Positions 9,518 through 18,177 are shown, numbered from the stretch's first letter. The stretch is DNA of 64,000 nt from Pseudomonadota bacterium (GCA_021801705.1 JAJYXP010000055.1:6382-70381), one strand, 5' to 3'. Translations and numbers: made by a program. The notes: a model not told the origin generated them from the letters alone.

Positions 9518-9857
9518 TCCGCATTGCATTCCTAACCTGAAGACAATCACCTGTTTTTGTCCGGCCGGACGGGCGCAGGCGGTGCTGGACCGGCTGCGCA
9601 AGGAAAAAGGCATTGTCAGCGCCTCTGCCCACCATGCCCGCGGCGCCGGGCTGGCAACCCGGAATACCAAGGGGAGGCTGTTTTTCCTGGAGAAGGAGAT
9701 CGTTACAGCGCTTGTGCCCGCCGACAGGGCCGACGAGATCTTCGAATTTCTCTACTTTGCGGCGGGGATCGACGAGCGGCACGCCGGCATGGTTCTGATG
9801 GGCAACATATTGTGCGGTGAGCTGATGACCTTGCCCGATCTGCCGGACGAGCAGTAG
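9510..9857 (+). CDS. P-II-like signalling protein, second of a tandem pair (diverged)
   Basis: 115 residues from ATG 9510, which overlaps the previous stop by 8 bp and has GGAAGAAA before it. The fold pattern parallels its neighbour: ITCFCPAGRAQAVLDRLRKEKGI, SASAHHARGAGL, EIVTALVPADRADEIFEFLYFAAGI, GMVLMGNI. Sequence identity to the first copy is low and it has CFC near the first strand. Possibly forms heterotrimers with the first protein or binds a different ligand (inference). No canonical T-loop tyrosine is seen. Confidence 0.7.
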   Translation: MTDPHCIPNLKTITCFCPAGRAQAVLDRLRKEKGIVSASAHHARGAGLATRNTKGRLFFLEKEIVTALVPADRADEIFEFLYFAAGIDERHAGMVLMGNILCGELMTLPDLPDEQ

Positions 9858-9906
9858 GACGGCCCTTAAGGACCGGCTCTTTGCGGTTCAAATGCGGTTT
9901 TTAGGA

Positions 9907-11046
9907 TTAAAGCATACGGCTTTTGTCGCCGCGTGCAAACCCGATCAGCGGCACGTCTATCCCCTTGCCCAAGGCGATAACCTTGAACAGCTCGCCCATT
10001 TCAGCCGGGTTGAGCAGCTTCTGCGCCTGGGAGGACAGAGGCAGGTAAGCGCTCGCTTTCTCCGGAGGAGTCTCGGCAAGCAGGTCGGTGATGCCGCAGT
10101 TGAGCAGGAAATGGGCCTGGGAGGTGTAGCCAAGAAAATTCAGGCCATGGGCGATGCCGGCCGTTGCGATGGCAGTGAAATCCACATGGGCGGTAATGTC
10201 CTGCAAACCGGGCAGATAAAACGGGTCGTCATGGGCGTGGTGCCGGGTGTGGCACATCAGGGTGCCCGTATGGCGCTGGGGATGGTAGTATTCACTTTCG
10301 CCAAAACCGTAATCCAGCATCAGGATGACACCCTGCACCAGCATATCGGCAAGGGTGGCGATGAAGCCGCGAGCGGCAAGGCTGATTTCGCTGACCGTTC
10401 CGGGCGGAACATTCAGTCCGGCGGCCGCGTTGAACAATTCCCCCCCGGCCAGTTTGCGCTCGCTCCACCGGAATGCACCATCTTCGCGGCTTACACCGCG
10501 TTCGTAGATGCCGTCTTCGCGCCAGGCGACAAGATGCACCGGCATCGCATCCAGCACCTCGTTGCCGAGGACCAGGCCGCTGAAGGCGGCGGGCAGTGCG
10601 TCCAGCCATGTCACCCGCGGCGCGAATGGCTGCAACAACCGCCGCTGGCGATCGCGCAAGTCGGCGCTTACTTCGAGAATAAAATAGCGTTCCGGTAGGC
10701 CGCCCTGCCGGTCCAGTTCCGTCAGCAGGTCGAAGGCCAGGCGACCGGAGCCGGCGCCGATTTCCAGGATGTTGCCAGCGGCGAGCTGCAGCACCTGCGC
10801 CGCCTGGCGCGCCAGGGTCCGGCCGAAAAGAGCGGAGATTTCGGGTGCGGTGACGAAATCGCCCGCTGCGCCGAATTTGTGCATCCCGGCGCTGTAATAG
10901 CCGAGGCCTGGGGCATACAGGGCCAGTTCCATGTAGCGGCTGAACGGAATCCAGCCGGCGGCTGCTTCGATTTCCTGCCGGATCAGGGCGCTGGTTTTTT
11001 CGCTGTGTTCTCGAGCTTCGGCGCTCGGTTCGGGTAGTGGCGGCAT
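9907..11046 (-). CDS. SAM-dependent methyltransferase of the MidA/NDUFAF7 family
   Basis: 379 residues. ATG 11046 chosen (MPPLPEPSAEAREHSEKTS) as family proteins begin shortly before IRQEIEAAAGWIPFSRYMELALYAPGLGYY; the open frame extends further upstream only through a repeat. GDFVTAPEISALFGRTLA and the SAM site ILEIGAGSGRLAFDLL are diagnostic. In mitochondria NDUFAF7 methylates an arginine of the complex I 49-kDa subunit; bacterial targets are not established. It is convergent with the P-II pair, with 49 bp between. Confidence 0.88.
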   Translation of the reverse strand: MPPLPEPSAEAREHSEKTSALIRQEIEAAAGWIPFSRYMELALYAPGLGYYSAGMHKFGAAGDFVTAPEISALFGRTLARQAAQVLQLAAGNILEIGAGSGRLAFDLLTELDRQGGLPERYFILEVSADLRDRQRRLLQPFAPRVTWLDALPAAFSGLVLGNEVLDAMPVHLVAWREDGIYERGVSREDGAFRWSERKLAGGELFNAAAGLNVPPGTVSEISLAARGFIATLADMLVQGVILMLDYGFGESEYYHPQRHTGTLMCHTRHHAHDDPFYLPGLQDITAHVDFTAIATAGIAHGLNFLGYTSQAHFLLNCGITDLLAETPPEKASAYLPLSSQAQKLLNPAEMGELFKVIALGKGIDVPLIGFARGDKSRML

Positions 11047-11092
11047 TCGAAAATGTGGTAGATTCTGGGCTGATCCTAAAAACGGCGATTGA

Positions 11093-11222
11093 ATCCGCAG
11101 ATGACGCAGATTTACGCAGATTTTCATATGGTTATTCGTTTTCCATATCACACCCGCCGGGTGAATTGGCGATATAGTGCAACCTGGTGATTTATCTGCG
11201 TAAATCTGTGTAATCTGTGGAT
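11093..11222. repeat. Long inverted repeat made of CGCAGAT words, midA-SDR gap
   Basis: A 29-nt left arm (11093-11121) and 29-nt right arm (11194-11222) are inverted copies with 4 mismatches. Each arm is itself a tandem of a short word (CGCAGAT / ATCTGCG). The 72-nt loop has no other feature I can see. Lies between divergent genes, so it would be transcribed from one side or the other. Confidence 0.8.
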
Positions 11223-11264
11223 AATAGTTTTTTTCAAGGCTGATTCCAGTGTAATGGAGAAAGC

Positions 11265-12005
11265 ATGCAAGGCAAAGTCGTATTGATCAGCGGGGGCGCA
11301 AAGCGCGTCGGCGCGGCGATCTGCCGCCGTCTGCACGGCGAGGGCGCGAACCTGATGATCCACTACCGTTCCTCGGCCGCGGAAGCGGAAGCGTTGCGCG
11401 ACGAGCTGAACCGGCAACGGCCGGATTCGGCGGCGCTGGTGCAGGGCGACCTGCACGACATCGATCGCCTGCCGGACTTGGTCGCCGCGACTATCCGGCG
11501 CTTCGGCCGGCTGGACGTGCTGATCAACAACGCTTCCAGCTTCTATCCCACCACGGTGGGCGAGATAGCGGAAAAGGACTGGCACGACCTGGTCGGCACC
11601 AACCTCAAGGCGCCGCTGTTCCTGTCACAAGCGGCGGCCAGGGCGCTGCGGCATCACCATGGCTGCATCGTCAACATCACCGACATACACGCCGAGCGGC
11701 CGATGAAAAGCTACGTGGTTTACAGCATAGCCAAGGCCGGTCTGGTCGGACTGACCAAATCGCTCGCCCACGAGCTCGGACCGGAGGTGCGGGTGAACGC
11801 GGTGGCGCCGGGGCCGATCATGTGGCCGGAGGAGGATCCCACCTTCGACGACCAGGAGCGCCGCCGCATTGTCGCCCATACCCTGCTCAAGCGCGACGGC
11901 TCGCCCGACGACATCGCCCGTGCGGTGCTGTTCCTGGTCAAGGACGCACCCTATGTCACCGGCGTGATTTTGCCGGTGGATGGCGGCAGGAGCGCGAGCT
12001 TGTGA
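11265..12005 (+). CDS. Short-chain dehydrogenase, pteridine reductase (FolM/PTR1)-like
   Basis: 246 residues. NADP-binding start SGGAKRVGAAICRRL, followed by HYRSSAAEAEAL, NNASSFYPTTVGEI, catalytic YVVYSIAKAGL (Tyr/Lys pair), and the AVAPGPIMWPEE..ILPVDGGRS end typical of bacterial pteridine reductases. These reduce dihydrobiopterin/dihydromonapterin-type pterins or dihydrofolate with NADPH. GGAG-type box 5-9 bases before ATG. Substrate is inferred from family resemblance. Confidence 0.85.
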   Translation: MQGKVVLISGGAKRVGAAICRRLHGEGANLMIHYRSSAAEAEALRDELNRQRPDSAALVQGDLHDIDRLPDLVAATIRRFGRLDVLINNASSFYPTTVGEIAEKDWHDLVGTNLKAPLFLSQAAARALRHHHGCIVNITDIHAERPMKSYVVYSIAKAGLVGLTKSLAHELGPEVRVNAVAPGPIMWPEEDPTFDDQERRRIVAHTLLKRDGSPDDIARAVLFLVKDAPYVTGVILPVDGGRSASL

Positions 12006-12022
12006 CTTTTAGAATCAAAAGC

Positions 12023-12113
12023 CAACCACGAATAACACGAATGTTCACGAATTGGCACGAATAAAAGCTTTTCATTCGGGTTCATTCGTGAATATTCGTG
12101 TAAATTCGTGGTT
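12023..12113. repeat. Inverted repeat of CACGAAT words, SDR-ttcA gap
   Basis: Left arm 12023-12062 and right arm 12073-12113 are about 40 nt each and pair with roughly 7 mismatches. Both are built from the word TTCACGAAT/ATTCGTGAA. A partial extra right arm (AAAAGCTTTTCATTCGTGAA) recurs at 12238-12272. Confidence 0.8.
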
Positions 12114-12127
12114 AATCTTTTAGCCAA

Positions 12128-12205
12128 GTAGGGTGGGCACGTTTTTGTGCCCACGCGGTCAGCGGAGGTTATTTCCGCGTGGGCACAAAAACGTGCCCAC
12201 CCTAC
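12128..12205. repeat. Perfect 31-bp inverted repeat of GTGGGCACG words
   Basis: Arms 12128-12158 and 12175-12205 are exact inverted copies (start GTAGGGTGGGCACG), spacer 16 nt. Each arm also folds on itself (GTGGGCAC..GTGCCCAC). It sits between two copies of the CACGAAT-type segment, as if nested in that repeat. No T-run follows, so it is not an obvious intrinsic terminator. Confidence 0.85.
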
Positions 12206-12237
12206 CAGCTGGCAGTTCGCCAACCGCAGTTTTTAGC

Positions 12238-12272
12238 AAAAGCTTTTCATTCGTGAACATTCGTGATTAATG
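12238..12272 (+). repeat. Partial direct copy of the CACGAAT-type right arm
   Basis: Repeats the start of the segment at 12064 (AAAAGCTTTTCATTCG, then TGAACATTCGTG) just upstream of the ttcA-like gene, flanking the 31-bp inverted repeat on the other side. Confidence 0.7.
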
Positions 12273-12288
12273 TTTTTAGGACAATGCC

Positions 12289-13080
12289 TTGGCTGAACCA
12301 GTAAAACCGCCGAGATCGCTGATGAGCGCAGCCGGCCGCGCCATCGGCGATTTCTCCATGATCCGCGAAGACGACCGGGTGCTGCTCGGGTTGTCCGGCG
12401 GCAAGGACAGTCTTTCCCTGCTGCATGTGCTGATCGCCTTGCAAAAGAAGGCACCGGTGCGCTTCGAACTGGCGGCGGCAACGGTGGATCCGCAATCGCC
12501 CGATTTCGATCCCTCGCCGTTGAAGGATTATATGGCGGAGCTCGGCGTGCGCTACTTTTACGAAAGCCAGCCCATCGTCGCGCAGGCGGAAAAATCGATG
12601 CAGGGCGATTCCTTCTGTGCCTTCTGCTCGCGCATGCGGCGCGGCATCCTCTACCGCGCCGCGCGGGAGAACGGCTACAACGTGCTGGCGCTGGCGCAGC
12701 ACCTGGACGACGCCGCCGAGACTTTCCTCATGTCGACCTTTTTCGGCGGCAAGCTCCGCACCATGAAGGCGCATTATCTCAACGACCAGGGCGACATCCG
12801 CGTGATCCGCCCCTTCATCTATGCCCGCGAGCGTCAGACCGCCGCCTTTGCCAAGGCCGCCCCGCTGCCGGTGATACACGAGAATTGTCCGGCCTGTTTT
12901 GGCATGCCCACCGAGCGCATGCACATGAAAACCCTGCTGGCGCAACTGGAGCACGACAACCCCAAGGTGTTTTCCAGCATACTCACCGCGCTCAAGCCGC
13001 TTCTTGGCGATGCAGGCCTTGTTTCCGGGGTGGCGGGGAGAGCGGACTCGGATAAGGTTTTAAGCCTGTCCGGAGAGTAA
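12289..13080 (+). CDS. ttcA: TtcA-like PP-loop ATPase (tRNA 2-thiocytidine-32 biosynthesis family)
   Basis: 263 residues from TTG 12289; ATG 12322 (MSAAGRAIGDF) is an alternative start. PP-loop LSGGKDS at 35-41, CAFCSRMRRGILYRAA with the paired Cys110/Cys113, QHLDDAAETFLMSTFFGGKL, and NCPACFG with Cys200/Cys203: the cysteines that hold the 4Fe-4S cluster in TtcA. It is shorter than E. coli TtcA (about 310) and the tail after CPACFG differs (FGMPTERMHMKTLL), so it could be a TtcA paralogue with another sulfur-transfer target. Confidence 0.75.
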   Translation: MAEPVKPPRSLMSAAGRAIGDFSMIREDDRVLLGLSGGKDSLSLLHVLIALQKKAPVRFELAAATVDPQSPDFDPSPLKDYMAELGVRYFYESQPIVAQAEKSMQGDSFCAFCSRMRRGILYRAARENGYNVLALAQHLDDAAETFLMSTFFGGKLRTMKAHYLNDQGDIRVIRPFIYARERQTAAFAKAAPLPVIHENCPACFGMPTERMHMKTLLAQLEHDNPKVFSSILTALKPLLGDAGLVSGVAGRADSDKVLSLSGE

Positions 13081-13150
13081 AGACTTCGCCATTTCCCGGC
13101 GCGCCGAGTTCTTCCCTCACCAGGTAGACAAACCCTTCAGCCGGCAGCGG

Positions 13151-13612
13151 CTATTTCTTTTCGAATAGCCCGAGGTATTCGCCGTAGCCTTCCTTTTCCA
13201 GGTCTTCTTTCGGGACAAAGCGCAGCGAGGCCGAGTTCATGCAGTAGCGCTTGCCGGTGGGCGCGGGGCCGTCATCGAAGAGATGCCCGAGATGCGAATC
13301 GCCAAATTTGCTGCGCACCTCGGTGCGCACCATGCCGTGCGCACGGTCTTCGTGCAGGACCACGTGGTCCGGCTCCATCGGTTTGGCAAAGCTGGGCCAG
13401 CCGGTGCCCGAGTCGAATTTGTCGCGGGAGCTGAACAGCGGCTCCCCCGACACGACATCGACGTAAATGCCATCCTTCCTGTTGTCCCAATAGGCGTTGC
13501 GGAATGCCCATTCCGTTCCGTTTTCCTGGGTGACGTGATACTGCTCGGAAGCGAGGCACCGCTTCAGTTCGTCCGCCTCCGGCTTGCGGTAGCCCTTACC
13601 GTCCCATGCCAT
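13151..13612 (-). CDS. msrB: Peptide-methionine (R)-S-oxide reductase MsrB
   Basis: Repairs methionine-R-sulfoxide in proteins. ATG 13612 has a strong AGGAGGT box. 153 residues; SelR domain with [67 protein letters not shown] and the catalytic cysteine in [11 protein letters not shown]. The two structural CxxC zinc motifs are absent, so it is the zinc-free form. No signal peptide, so cytosolic. Possibly co-transcribed downstream of metF (26 bp gap). Confidence 0.93.
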   Translation of the reverse strand: MAWDGKGYRKPEADELKRCLASEQYHVTQENGTEWAFRNAYWDNRKDGIYVDVVSGEPLFSSRDKFDSGTGWPSFAKPMEPDHVVLHEDRAHGMVRTEVRSKFGDSHLGHLFDDGPAPTGKRYCMNSASLRFVPKEDLEKEGYGEYLGLFEKK

Positions 13613-13638
13613 CGCCTGACCTCCTGAAAAAATTACAA

Positions 13639-14478
13639 CTACAAACCCAGCCGCTGCCAGATGGTGGAGATTAATCCGGCCTGGTTGAGCGTGTAGAAAT
13701 GCAGTCCCGGCGCACCATTTTTCAGCAGGCGTTCGCACAAGCCGGTGACCACGTCCAGGCCAAAGGCGCGGATCGCGGCGCTGTCGTCGCCGTAACCTTG
13801 CAGCTTCCAGCGCATCCAGCGCGGAATCTCTGCGCCGCAGGCATCGGAAAAACGCGCCAGTTGGGAGAAATTCGTGATCGGCATGATGCCGGGCACGATC
13901 GGGATGGTGATGCCCATCGCCCGGCATTCGTCGACGAAATTGAAATAGGCGTCGGCGTTGTAGAAGTACTGGGTGATGGCGGCATTGGCGCCGGCATCCA
14001 CCTTGCGCTTGAAATTGGCCAGGTCGGCCTGGGCAGAGGGCGCCTGGGGGTGGTATTCGGGATAGGCGGCCACCTCGATGTGAAACCAGTCGCCGGTCTC
14101 GGCGCGGATGAATTCCACCAGCTCATTGGCGTAGCGGAACTCGCCCGCGCAAGCCATGCCGGAGGGCAGGTCGCCGCGCAGGGCGACGATGTGACGAATG
14201 CCGTGGCTTTTGTATTCGTCGAGAATGGCGCGGATGTTGTCCCTGGTCGAGCCGATGCAGGACAGATGCGGTGCGGCCTTGTGGCCTTCCCGCTGGATCT
14301 CGATCACGGTTTCCAGGGTGCGGTCGCGGGTCGAGCCGCCGGCGCCGAAGGTGACCGAGAAGAATTCGGGATTGAGCTGGGCAAGCTGCAGGCGCGTGGC
14401 GCGCAGTTTTTCCATGCCCTCCTGGGTTTTGGGGGGGAAGAATTCGAAACTGAGTATGGGGTGTGTGCGTTTTTGCAT
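13639..14478 (-). CDS. metF: 5,10-Methylenetetrahydrofolate reductase
   Basis: 279 residues. [16 protein letters not shown] start, [22 protein letters not shown], and [20 protein letters not shown] are the flavoprotein reductase signatures. It makes 5-methyl-THF for methionine synthesis. It lies 95 bp after ahcY in the same direction; with the SAH riboswitch upstream, both genes of the methyl cycle are probably one unit. The gap holds an inverted repeat that could alter metF expression. Confidence 0.95.
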   Translation of the reverse strand: MQKRTHPILSFEFFPPKTQEGMEKLRATRLQLAQLNPEFFSVTFGAGGSTRDRTLETVIEIQREGHKAAPHLSCIGSTRDNIRAILDEYKSHGIRHIVALRGDLPSGMACAGEFRYANELVEFIRAETGDWFHIEVAAYPEYHPQAPSAQADLANFKRKVDAGANAAITQYFYNADAYFNFVDECRAMGITIPIVPGIMPITNFSQLARFSDACGAEIPRWMRWKLQGYGDDSAAIRAFGLDVVTGLCERLLKNGAPGLHFYTLNQAGLISTIWQRLGL

Positions 14479-14487
14479 AAGAGTTTC

Positions 14488-14563
14488 ACCGCAAAGGACG
14501 CGAAGGTACGCGAGGGAATTCTAACCCTTGGTTTCCTTTGCGTACCTTCGCGTCCTTTGCGGT
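14488..14563. repeat. 24-bp perfect inverted repeat of CGCGAAGG words between ahcY and metF
   Basis: Arms 14488-14511 and 14540-14563 (ACCGCAAAGGACGCGAAGGT...) pair perfectly, with partial pairing beyond. Built of AAGGACGCG words. It would form a hairpin in the ahcY-metF transcript; no U-tract follows in either direction. Confidence 0.85.
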
Positions 14564-14573
14564 TGAGAAAAAA

Positions 14574-15989
<1,416 letters not shown>

Positions 15990-16065
15990 TGCTAATTCCT
16001 TACGGTGTGGCCGGGGGGATGCTGGGTGCTGCTCACCTGGGCATCCCGTGTCCGGCACGGGTTAA

Positions 16066-16132
16066 TATTCAGGTAAGCGCGGTTTTGGAAAGCCGAGCCT
16101 GACGGGGGGATCCGTTGCAGCGCTCCTCGGTT
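16066..16132 (-). promoter_or_regulatory. S-adenosylhomocysteine (SAH) riboswitch aptamer upstream of ahcY
   Basis: Reading the minus strand, CCGAGGAGCGCTGCAACGG starts at 16130, followed by GTCAGGCTCGG and ACCGCGCTTACC. These are the conserved blocks of the SAH riboswitch: CCGAG pairs with CTCGG and GCGC with GCGC in the pseudoknot. The position just before ahcY-metF is the classic betaproteobacterial context, where SAH binding turns the genes on. A CCCGTG/CACGGG hairpin at 16045-16061 lies between aptamer and start codon and may belong to the expression platform. Confidence 0.88.
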
Positions 16133-16139
16133 GGGTTGA

Positions 16140-16168
16140 ATTATAACTGAATTTTGGTTTTATTGTGG
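16140..16168 (-). promoter_or_regulatory. Probable promoter of ahcY: consensus -10 TATAAT, weak -35
   Basis: A perfect TATAAT occurs on the minus strand (16140-16145), 7-8 bases before the first base of the riboswitch, so the RNA would start almost exactly at the aptamer. The -35 position (CCACAA, 16163-16168) is poor and overlaps a G-rich tract on the opposite strand. Confidence 0.6.
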
Positions 16169-16189
16169 GCGGGGTAGATGGGTTGGGGG
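16167..16189 (+). other. G-quadruplex-type motif overlapping the ahcY -35 region
   Basis: Four G-runs of three or more with loops of 1, 5-6 and 2 bases (GGGCGGGGTAGATGGGTTGG followed by GGG). This fits the simple G3+N1-7 quadruplex rule. The rest of 16190-16385 shows no gene or structure that I can support. Confidence 0.45.
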
Positions 16190-16390
16190 AATTGGTGGCT
16201 GGGAAGGAGCGTCCCCGCCTGACGCACTAAAATCACTTCCTATGCCGCACGCCTTTGCATTGAACAGGCTACGAAAAATCCTTACCCAATCCCCAGTCCG
16301 GGATAAATTACGGAAACTTAATTTTCGTCAAAAGCCATTGCTACGCGCTGCTTCTGGCCGATTTAAGCATTCCGTTCGCTGCCGGGACAA

Positions 16391-16420
16391 TTGACAATGC
16401 CGCTTCCATACGTTTCTATA
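16391..16420 (+). promoter_or_regulatory. Candidate sigma-70 promoter for the ERPEKV-repeat gene
   Basis: TTGACA at 16391-16396 is consensus; TCTATA/TTCTAT falls 17-18 bases further on. It lies about 90 bases before the ATG at 16510, which itself has an AAAGGAGA box. Confidence 0.45.
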
Positions 16421-16509
16421 TGAACAGCTTGCATAATCTCGACTCCCCATTCCGAATAAAGCATTGGGATGAGCGTGAATTTTTTGACATTGCCATAAAG
16501 GAGAATCAC

Positions 16510-17058
16510 ATGTTTAACAAAAGCAAAATCGCGATTGCAATGAGCGCCGCCTTCCTGTTGAGCAGCGCTGGCCTGTTGCAGGCAGCCGATACAACCACGG
16601 GCACGACCACCGGCACAAAACAACCTTTGAGCCAATCGCTGTCCAGCATCAACAAGAATCTGGACAAGAGCCCGGCCAATACCGGGCTGCAGAACGCCAA
16701 AACCCGCCTGGAACGCAACCAGTTGCGCCAGGAAGAAAAAGCTGCCGAACGGACCGAAAAACGTTTGGAAAAGATGGACAGGCACGAGAAAACCGAACGC
16801 CACGAAAGATCAGAGCGGGCTGAGCGTGTTGAAAAAGTAGAACGCGCCGAGAAAGTCGAACGCCCGGAAAAAGTCGAACGCCCGGAAAAAGCCGAACGTC
16901 CTGAAAAAGTCGAGCGCCCCGAAAAAGTCGAGCGCCCCGAAAAAGTCGAGCGCCCCGAAAAAGTCGAGCGCCCCGAAAAAGTCGAGCGCCCCGAAAAAGT
17001 CGAGCGCCCCGAAAAAGTCGAGCGCCCCGAAAAGGCAGAACGCCCTGGGCACGCCTAA
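16510..17058 (+). CDS. Secreted charged repeat protein with ERPEKV hexapeptide repeats
   Basis: 182 residues from ATG 16510 with AAGGAGAATCAC before it. Signal peptide MFNKSKIAIAMSAAFLLSSA-GLLQA, then a Thr-rich linker, a KNLDKSPANTGLQNAKTRLE segment, and from about residue 75 an almost uninterrupted E/R/K region ending in about a dozen ERPEKV/A hexapeptides. Expected to be extended or disordered in the periplasm. I recognise no family. The 3' half is an 18-bp DNA tandem repeat, so copy number may vary. Followed 25 bp later by an outer-membrane barrel gene, probably same transcript. Confidence 0.7.
   Translation: MFNKSKIAIAMSAAFLLSSAGLLQAADTTTGTTTGTKQPLSQSLSSINKNLDKSPANTGLQNAKTRLERNQLRQEEKAAERTEKRLEKMDRHEKTERHERSERAERVEKVERAEKVERPEKVERPEKAERPEKVERPEKVERPEKVERPEKVERPEKVERPEKVERPEKVERPEKAERPGHA
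16909..17034 (+). repeat. 18-bp tandem repeat (7 units) encoding VERPEK
   Basis: Unit GTCGAGCGCCCCGAAAAA occurs six times exactly and once with a final G. Degenerate units extend upstream to about 16837. Identity at synonymous positions shows recent DNA-level expansion rather than selection on protein alone. Confidence 0.9.
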
Positions 17059-17083
17059 AATTACTTAACCGGCAGGGTATCTC

Positions 17084-17872
17084 ATGAACAAAAAAACGAA
17101 AAAAACCATCTTTGCGGGCGCTGTGAGCTTGCTGGCCGCATTATCCAGCCAGATGGCCTGCGCAGCAGAGGCTGGCAGTTTCAGCCTGACTACCGGTCTT
17201 GACTATAGCTCAGGCAAGTACGGTGGCACCCAGTCAACGGATATCCTCTATATCCCCTTTACCGGAAAATATGAAAGGGGACCTTGGTCATTCAAACTGA
17301 CGGTCCCCTACGTTCGCATTACGGGTCCGGGAGGTGTGGTGAAAGATGTGGGCGCGTATAAAACCGCAGGCGCTACTCGCACTACGGAATCTGGATTAGG
17401 AGATGTGGTAGCGGCCGCCACGTACAACATTTACGCGGGTGGGGGCGCCAATCCTTTGCTGGTCGACCTGACCGGCAAAGTCAAGTTCGGCACCGCAGAC
17501 CAGAACAAGGGTTTGGGTACCGGCGAAAACGATTATGCCGCTCAGGCGGATATTTACAAGACTATCGACAAGTTCACTGCATTCGGCACGATCGGCTACA
17601 AGGTCTTTGGAGACCCGACAGGCATCAATCTGGACAATGTTTTCTATGGTTCGCTGGGCGGGAGCTATAGATACAACCAGAAAACCAGCGCCGGCCTGAT
17701 CCTGGACCTGCGCCAAAAAGCCTTGTCGACCAGCTCGCCGCAAAGAGAGATGACCGCCTTTGTCAGCCACAAGATTGACAAGACCTGGAAGGCACAGGGC
17801 TATGTAGTCAAGGGGTTTGCCAATGGCAGCCCGGACTGGGGTGCTGGCGCAATGGTCTCTTATGCTTTTTAA
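17084..17872 (+). CDS. Outer-membrane beta-barrel protein (transporter/MetA-pathway-like porin family)
   Basis: 262 residues: signal peptide (MNKKTKKTIFAGAVSLLAAL..CAAEA), then alternating amphipathic strands (FSLTTGLDYSSGKYGG, GPWSFKLTVPYVRI, LTGKVKFGT, FTAFGTIGYKVFG, TSAGLILDLRQK, WKAQGYVVKGF) and a C-terminal aromatic (MVSYAF) as needed for BAM insertion. The GLGDVVAAATYN segment resembles the transporter/phenol-degradation-associated barrel family. About 12 strands fit the length. Substrate unknown. Possibly functions with the secreted repeat protein encoded just upstream (inference). Confidence 0.75.
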   Translation: MNKKTKKTIFAGAVSLLAALSSQMACAAEAGSFSLTTGLDYSSGKYGGTQSTDILYIPFTGKYERGPWSFKLTVPYVRITGPGGVVKDVGAYKTAGATRTTESGLGDVVAAATYNIYAGGGANPLLVDLTGKVKFGTADQNKGLGTGENDYAAQADIYKTIDKFTAFGTIGYKVFGDPTGINLDNVFYGSLGGSYRYNQKTSAGLILDLRQKALSTSSPQREMTAFVSHKIDKTWKAQGYVVKGFANGSPDWGAGAMVSYAF

Positions 17873-17930
17873 CCAGATGTAACGCAAAGCGGCCATCCGG
17901 GCTTAAAGGAAATCGGCTGCAAGTCCGGCA

Positions 17931-18076
17931 CTAGCTAGTCAGTCATATTGAAACCGGTGGACAATCTCGTCATTCCGGCGAAAGCCGGAATCCAGAAAAA
18001 TCAACAACCTAGACACCGGCTTTCGCCGGTGTGACGGTTCAACTCATCCATGCTTTTCACCGTGACTGACTACTAG
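17931..18076. mobile_element. MITE-like element, copy 1 (137-bp core between CTAG repeats)
   Basis: Core 17936-18072 starts TAGTCAGTCA and ends TGACTGACTA. It is flanked by CTAG (17931-17934, one extra C, and 18073-18076). Inside are the hairpins ATTCCGGCGAAAGCCGGAAT and ACACCGGCTTTCGCCGGTGT. The same core recurs at 23673 and, inverted, at 26188. It encodes no transposase. Upstream bases 17873-17930 show nothing. Confidence 0.85.
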
Positions 18077-18177
18077 TCCTCCAGGATGACTGGTCTTCGC
18101 TTTTTGATGATCCGTCGGCTCAACGTCCGCCAGCCAATGTTTGTGATCTTGCCGGAAGCCCATCCCCTTGCCGATAG
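18077..18177 (+). pseudogene. Possible 3' remnant of a gene upstream of the gmtX-like gene, cut by the MITE
   Basis: The frame ending at TAG 18175-18177 reads a short acidic tail (DDWSSLFDDPSAQRPPA..) directly from the right end of the MITE, and ends 13 bp before the gmtX-like ATG, as expected for the end of an operon partner. Too short to identify; the call rests on spacing and composition. Confidence 0.35.

Noticed and set aside
9907-11151. Upstream extension of the MidA-like protein to 11151
   Set aside because: The extra 35 codons run through the CGCAGAT inverted repeat and are not family-like; ATG 11046 is better.
16810-17052. Minus-strand frame reading FFGALD repeats opposite the ERPEKV tract
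   Set aside because: Simply the reverse reading of the 18-bp repeat; the plus frame has a signal peptide and ribosome binding site.
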